Below are positions 16,873 through 19,859 of a DNA stretch of 19,859 nt, in pieces. The DNA lies in assembly GCA_021822115.1 (NCBI GenBank), contig JAJZSA010000046.1, forward strand, positions 1 to 19,859. The letters are read 5' to 3'. Made by a program: the position numbers and the translations under genes. The DNA comes from Pseudomonadota bacterium (lineage in GTDB: Bacteria; Pseudomonadota; Gammaproteobacteria; Burkholderiales; Gallionellaceae). Position 1 is the first letter of the stretch. Each line of letters opens with the position of its first letter. Below the pieces are notes generated by a model. The model had not been told where the DNA came from, ran no database searches, and saw nothing but the letters and a program-made list of their open reading frames with translations.

Positions 16873-18054
16873 ATGACGATGGATACCACAGACATCCCGC
16901 GTGAGGCGGACGGCAGGAAGGTGTACCGCCATGCGGTGCGCGTGCTGTTCGAGCGTGCACGCGAGGCGGCCATGCTGGCGCCGCTGGGGACGCTGTTCAT
17001 CGCCTGGGTGGTGTGGGACACCGCCGTTGCGGCTGCGGTACTGGCCTGGGTCGTGCTCAACAGCCTGTCGGATGCCGTCACCTATGTACTCAGCACGCGT
17101 CTGTTGCGCCAGCCGCCGACCGATGAGCGCATCCCGTATTGGCATCACTGGCAGGTGCTCCTGCGTGCCTTGCAGGGCTTGGCCTGGGGCTCGGCCGCGG
17201 TGTTCTTCCATGTCGGCGGCACCGAGGGCGTCATCACGGATCTCACCGTACTCACCGTGCTGGCCGCCATCGCCGCCACCAGCACGGTCAACATGGCGCC
17301 ATCCTTCCAGACACTGACCGCTTTCGTGGTCAGCGTGCTGGCGGTGCCGGTGGCCTATTACCTGTGGCTGGGCGATGCGCGCCATCTGCAATTCGCCATC
17401 GGCCTGCTGGTCATGATGGGCATCGTGCTGCGCGTCGGGTATGACGGCTATCGCCAGTTCATCGACGGCGTTAGCAAGCTGGTGCTGAACCAGGCCATCT
17501 CGCAACAGTTGGAACAGCGTAACCAGCAGCTGGCGGAGACGGCACGCCAGTTGCATGCCTTGGCCATGCACGATGAATTGACTGGCATCTACAACCGGCG
17601 CCATATCGTGGAGGTGCTGGAACGCCAGCGCCAATTGTTCCAGCGCCATGGCACGCCTTGCAGCCTGGCCCTGTTCGATATCGACCATTTTAAACAGGTG
17701 AACGACCGCCACGGTCATGCGGTGGGTGATGCTGTGCTGACCGCCTTCGTGCAGCGTATCCAGCCGCTGTTGCGCAAGGAAGATGCCTTCGGGCGTTATG
17801 GTGGCGAGGAGTTCCTGCTGGTGCTGCCCGAGACGTGCGCGGCGGATGCCCAGACGCTGGCCGAACGTGTCCGCCAGCAGGTGGCGGCGTCGCCGCTGGC
17901 TTTCGTGCCGCAGCCGTTGCCGACCACGGTGTCCTGCGGCGTGGCCGAACTGCAGGACATGGAGAGCGTGGATGACTGGTTGAGCCGCGCCGACGGTGCG
18001 CTCTATCGCGCCAAGGCGCAAGGGCGCGACCGCGTACTGCTGGCGGACGCCTGA
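16873..18054 (+). CDS. Membrane-bound diguanylate cyclase (GGDEF)
   Basis: A 393-residue protein. The N-terminal 200 residues hold about six hydrophobic segments (roughly 36-50, 52-75, 96-113, 118-140, 147-166, 172-188) of an unidentified sensor. A coiled-coil linker (about 205-230) leads to a full GGDEF domain (about 228-393). The active site is GGEEF at 310-314, with D269 in FDIDHF as metal ligand and N278 as guanine contact. RKED at 301-304 is the RxxD inhibitory site at the correct five-residue spacing. The protein should therefore make cyclic di-GMP from two GTP and be product-inhibited. It starts 20 nt after the small membrane gene with only a weak ribosome site; an ATG two codons later is an alternative start. 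Confidence 0.92.
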   Translation: MTMDTTDIPREADGRKVYRHAVRVLFERAREAAMLAPLGTLFIAWVVWDTAVAAAVLAWVVLNSLSDAVTYVLSTRLLRQPPTDERIPYWHHWQVLLRALQGLAWGSAAVFFHVGGTEGVITDLTVLTVLAAIAATSTVNMAPSFQTLTAFVVSVLAVPVAYYLWLGDARHLQFAIGLLVMMGIVLRVGYDGYRQFIDGVSKLVLNQAISQQLEQRNQQLAETARQLHALAMHDELTGIYNRRHIVEVLERQRQLFQRHGTPCSLALFDIDHFKQVNDRHGHAVGDAVLTAFVQRIQPLLRKEDAFGRYGGEEFLLVLPETCAADAQTLAERVRQQVAASPLAFVPQPLPTTVSCGVAELQDMESVDDWLSRADGALYRAKAQGRDRVLLADA

Positions 18055-18167
18055 GCATCCTCAGCGTCTCCTGTGCAGTCTCGCTACAACGGTAAGAACT
18101 CAGCACATGAAACCCCTGTTCACAATCCAGCCAGGCTATCCGCCTCGCAGGCCACCAGCGACCGCTA

Positions 18168-18187
18168 GCCATCCGTGCGCGGATGGC
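18168..18187 (+). other. Perfect hairpin in the GGDEF-GNAT gap
   Basis: GCCATCCG (18168-18175) and CGGATGGC (18180-18187) form an 8-bp perfect stem with a TGCG loop. No T-tract follows, so it is not a standard intrinsic terminator. It could mark the end of the GGDEF transcript by a Rho-dependent route or stabilise its 3' end. The rest of the 183-bp gap (18055-18237) contains no convincing gene or promoter. Confidence 0.4.
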
Positions 18188-18237
18188 CTGCGCTCTGCCG
18201 CTGCGTCGAGCGCCTGCCCGGCAATGCGGGGGCGGAG

Positions 18238-18762
18238 ATGAGCGACTGGCGCCTGGCTACCTTGTCCGATGTCGTGGCCTTACTGGCATTGGTCAATTCT
18301 GCCTATCGCGGGCAATCCAGTCGGGCCGGCTGGACCACCGAGGCCGATCTGCTGGACGGACAACGTACCGATGCGCAGGAATTGAGTGCGTTGCTGCACC
18401 AAGCCGATTCCTGCATCCTGCTGCAGGAAGGGGCGCAAGGCCTCATCGGCTGCGTCCACCTGCATCGCCGTGATGCGCATACCGCCTATCTCGGCATGCT
18501 GGTGATCCGGCCCGACCTGCAAAGGCAGGGATTGGGGCACCGCCTGTTGCACGCCGCCGAAACGCATGCGCGCAGCAGCTGGGGGGTAGACACGATGCAG
18601 ATGCAGGTCATCAGCTGCCGTCATGAATTGCTGGCCTGGTACGAACGGCGCGGCTATCGACGCAGCGGCGAGACTTTGCCGTTCCCCGATGATCCGCGCT
18701 GCGGTCTGCCGCGCGTGCCCGGACTCCAGTTCGCGGTCTTGCGCAAGGCGCTGGCCGCTTAG
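18238..18762 (+). CDS. GNAT family N-acetyltransferase
   Basis: A 174-residue protein with the GCN5-related acetyltransferase fold. The acetyl-CoA pyrophosphate loop is QRQGLG at 95-100, after the beta-4 strand YLGMLVIRPDL. The N-terminal part contains SAYRGQSSRAGWTTEADLL and GQRTD, a pattern I recall from an uncharacterised but widespread GNAT subfamily that acts on unknown small molecules or proteins. The chosen ATG follows GGGGGCGGAG and gives the usual N-terminus (MSDWRLATLSDVVALLALVN). An in-frame ATG at 18175 would add residues read from the hairpin region and is rejected. uvrB follows after 48 nt, from its own promoter. Confidence 0.88.
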   Translation: MSDWRLATLSDVVALLALVNSAYRGQSSRAGWTTEADLLDGQRTDAQELSALLHQADSCILLQEGAQGLIGCVHLHRRDAHTAYLGMLVIRPDLQRQGLGHRLLHAAETHARSSWGVDTMQMQVISCRHELLAWYERRGYRRSGETLPFPDDPRCGLPRVPGLQFAVLRKALAA

Positions 18763-18769
18763 GCGCACA

Positions 18770-18798
18770 TTGGGCATTTTCGCCTTTGCCCGTACAAT
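18770..18798 (+). promoter_or_regulatory. Sigma-70 promoter of uvrB
   Basis: TTGGGC (18770-18775) and TACAAT (18793-18798) are 17 nt apart. Transcription should start near 18805, only about 6 nt before the uvrB ATG. Between the boxes lies an inverted repeat GGGCA (18772-18776) / TGCCC (18787-18791) that could be an operator. No CTGT-N8-ACAG LexA site is present from 18763 to 18810. Confidence 0.6.
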
Positions 18799-18810
18799 GG
18801 GCAGCCGACC

Positions 18811-19859
18811 ATGAAGATCCAGACCTTTCCCAACAGCCCTTGGCGTTTGCACCAGCCGTTCGAACCGAGCGGCGACCAGCCCGCTGCCATCGCCAAGCTG
18901 GTGGAGGGCATCGACGACGGCCTCGCGTTCCAGACCCTGCTCGGCGTCACCGGCTCCGGCAAGACCTACACCATGGCCAACGTCATCGCGCGCACCGGCC
19001 GGCCGGCCATCATCATGGCGCCGAACAAGACGCTGGCGGCGCAGTTGTATGCCGAGATGCGCGAGTTCTTCCCCGAGAACGCGGTCGAGTATTTCGTCTC
19101 CTACTACGATTACTACCAGCCCGAGGCCTATGTGCCGTCGCGCGACGTGTACATCGAGAAGGATTCCAGCATCAACGAGCAGATCGAGCAGATGCGCCTG
19201 TCGGCCACCAAGTCCCTGCTGGAACGCGAGGATACGGTGATCGTGGCGACGGTGTCGTCCATCTACGGTATCGGCGACCCGGTGGATTACCACGGCATGA
19301 TCCTGCACCTGCGCGAGAAGGAGCAGATCGCGCAGCGCGACGTGATCCAGCGTCTGGTGTCCATGCAGTACGAACGCAACGAGATGGATTTCGCGCGCGG
19401 TACCTTCCGCGTGCGCGGCGACGTGATCGACATCTTCCCGGCGGAAAGCAGCGACCATGCGCTGCGCGTGACCTTGTTCGATGACGAGGTCGAGTCGCTG
19501 GCGCTATTCGATCCGCTCACCGGCCACATCGCCACGCGCCTGCCGCGCTACACCGTGTATCCCTCCAGTCATTACGTGACGCCGCGCGAGACCACCTTGC
19601 GCGCCATCGAGACCATCAAGGTCGAGCTGGCCGAGCGCATCGCGTTCTTCCAGAAAGAGAACAAGCTGGTGGAAGCGCAGCGCATCGAACAGCGCACGCG
19701 CCATGACCTGGAGATGCTGGCCGAGATCGGTTTCACCAAGGGCATCGAGAACTATTCGCGCCATCTGTCCGGGCGCGCAGCAGGGGAGGCGCCGCCCACG
19801 CTGATGGATTACCTGCCCAAGAACGCCTTGATGATCATGGACGAGAGCCACGTCACCAT
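18811..19859 (+). CDS. uvrB: Excinuclease ABC subunit B, N-terminal part (runs off window)
   Basis: The frame from the ATG at 18811 stays open for 349 codons to the window edge, about half of the usual UvrB length of roughly 670. UvrB receives damaged DNA from UvrA, verifies the lesion and recruits UvrC for nucleotide excision repair. Seen here are the Walker A loop GVTGSGKT (45-52), the NKTLAAQLY motif, the beta-hairpin stretch [10 protein letters not shown] (98-107) that clamps the DNA strand, and the Walker B DESH (344-347) at the very end. The C-terminal helicase and UvrC-binding parts lie outside. No Shine-Dalgarno sequence precedes the ATG, in line with the very short predicted leader. 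Confidence 0.96.
   Translation, partial: MKIQTFPNSPWRLHQPFEPSGDQPAAIAKLVEGIDDGLAFQTLLGVTGSGKTYTMANVIARTGRPAIIMAPNKTLAAQLYAEMREFFPENAVEYFVSYYDYYQPEAYVPSRDVYIEKDSSINEQIEQMRLSATKSLLEREDTVIVATVSSIYGIGDPVDYHGMILHLREKEQIAQRDVIQRLVSMQYERNEMDFARGTFRVRGDVIDIFPAESSDHALRVTLFDDEVESLALFDPLTGHIATRLPRYTVYPSSHYVTPRETTLRAIETIKVELAERIAFFQKENKLVEAQRIEQRTRHDLEMLAEIGFTKGIENYSRHLSGRAAGEAPPTLMDYLPKNALMIMDESHVT

Noticed and set aside
16693..18021. A minus-strand frame of 442 codons opposite the GGDEF gene
   Set aside because: It is antisense to a complete GGDEF domain, and its composition is that of a shadow.
18107..18241. A short plus-strand frame starting MKPLFTIQPG in the GGDEF-GNAT gap
   Set aside because: It has no ribosome site, is rich in Pro, Arg and Ala, crosses the hairpin, and overlaps the GNAT start.
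18280..19458. A minus-strand frame of 392 codons opposite the GNAT gene and uvrB
   Set aside because: It spans two well-identified genes and the uvrB promoter on the other strand.
18786..19484. A plus-strand frame of 232 codons overlapping the start of uvrB
   Set aside because: It is in the wrong frame; the correct frame from 18811 gives clear UvrB with Walker A and DESH motifs.
1..19859. A novel defence, mobile or biosynthetic system in the window
   Set aside because: Almost all genes are conserved housekeeping genes in their usual order. No integrase, transposase, toxin-antitoxin pair or nuclease-helicase island is visible.

Overview
The window is a GC-rich stretch of a proteobacterial chromosome. 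The gene order rpsB-tsf-pyrH-frr-uppS-cdsA-dxr-rseP-bamA-skp-lpxD-fabZ-lpxA-lpxB-rnhB, with dxr after cdsA and no dnaE after rnhB, together with the protein sequences, suggests a betaproteobacterium. My best guess is the Nitrosomonadales (Gallionellaceae-like); this is recognition from memory, not a database result. No tRNA, rRNA, CRISPR array, insertion sequence or prophage is visible.

Layout. Positions 1-360 hold the C-terminal end of a probable radical SAM protein. It converges on a minus-strand gene (357-1820) for a membrane-anchored PAS-EAL protein whose EAL domain lacks key catalytic residues. The two genes share a CTAG, so their stop codons overlap. A 241-bp divergent region (1821-2061) carries promoters for the EAL gene and for rpsB. 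From 2062 to 16138 runs a tightly packed plus-strand housekeeping cluster with three parts: translation and nucleotide functions (rpsB, tsf, pyrH, frr), isoprenoid and phospholipid synthesis (uppS, cdsA, dxr), and envelope biogenesis (rseP, bamA, skp, lpxD, fabZ, lpxA, lpxB), closed by rnhB. Most junctions overlap by 1-8 nt or are shorter than 15 nt. The exceptions are a strong intrinsic terminator between rpsB and tsf, and a 90-bp insert of inverted heptad repeats between frr and uppS.

After rnhB the same strand continues with a four-helix CopD/HemJ-like membrane protein, a 79-residue two-helix membrane protein, and a membrane GGDEF diguanylate cyclase with intact active site and inhibitory site. 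A 183-bp gap with a hairpin precedes a GNAT acetyltransferase. The 5' half of uvrB then follows from its own promoter and runs off the window.

How the genes work together. Dxr and UppS supply the undecaprenyl carrier and CdsA supplies CDP-diacylglycerol. LpxA, LpxD and LpxB build lipid A, FabZ balances fatty acid synthesis against it, BamA and Skp assemble outer-membrane proteins, and RseP connects envelope stress to transcription. Two cyclic-di-GMP genes, one degenerate EAL and one intact GGDEF, bracket the cluster.

I found no convincing novel multi-gene system; most of the window is conserved housekeeping. The best leads are the degenerate EAL protein, the inverted heptad array before uppS, a bulky residue at the LpxA acyl-ruler position, the uncharacterised membrane-protein pair after rnhB, and the near-leaderless uvrB promoter without a visible LexA box.
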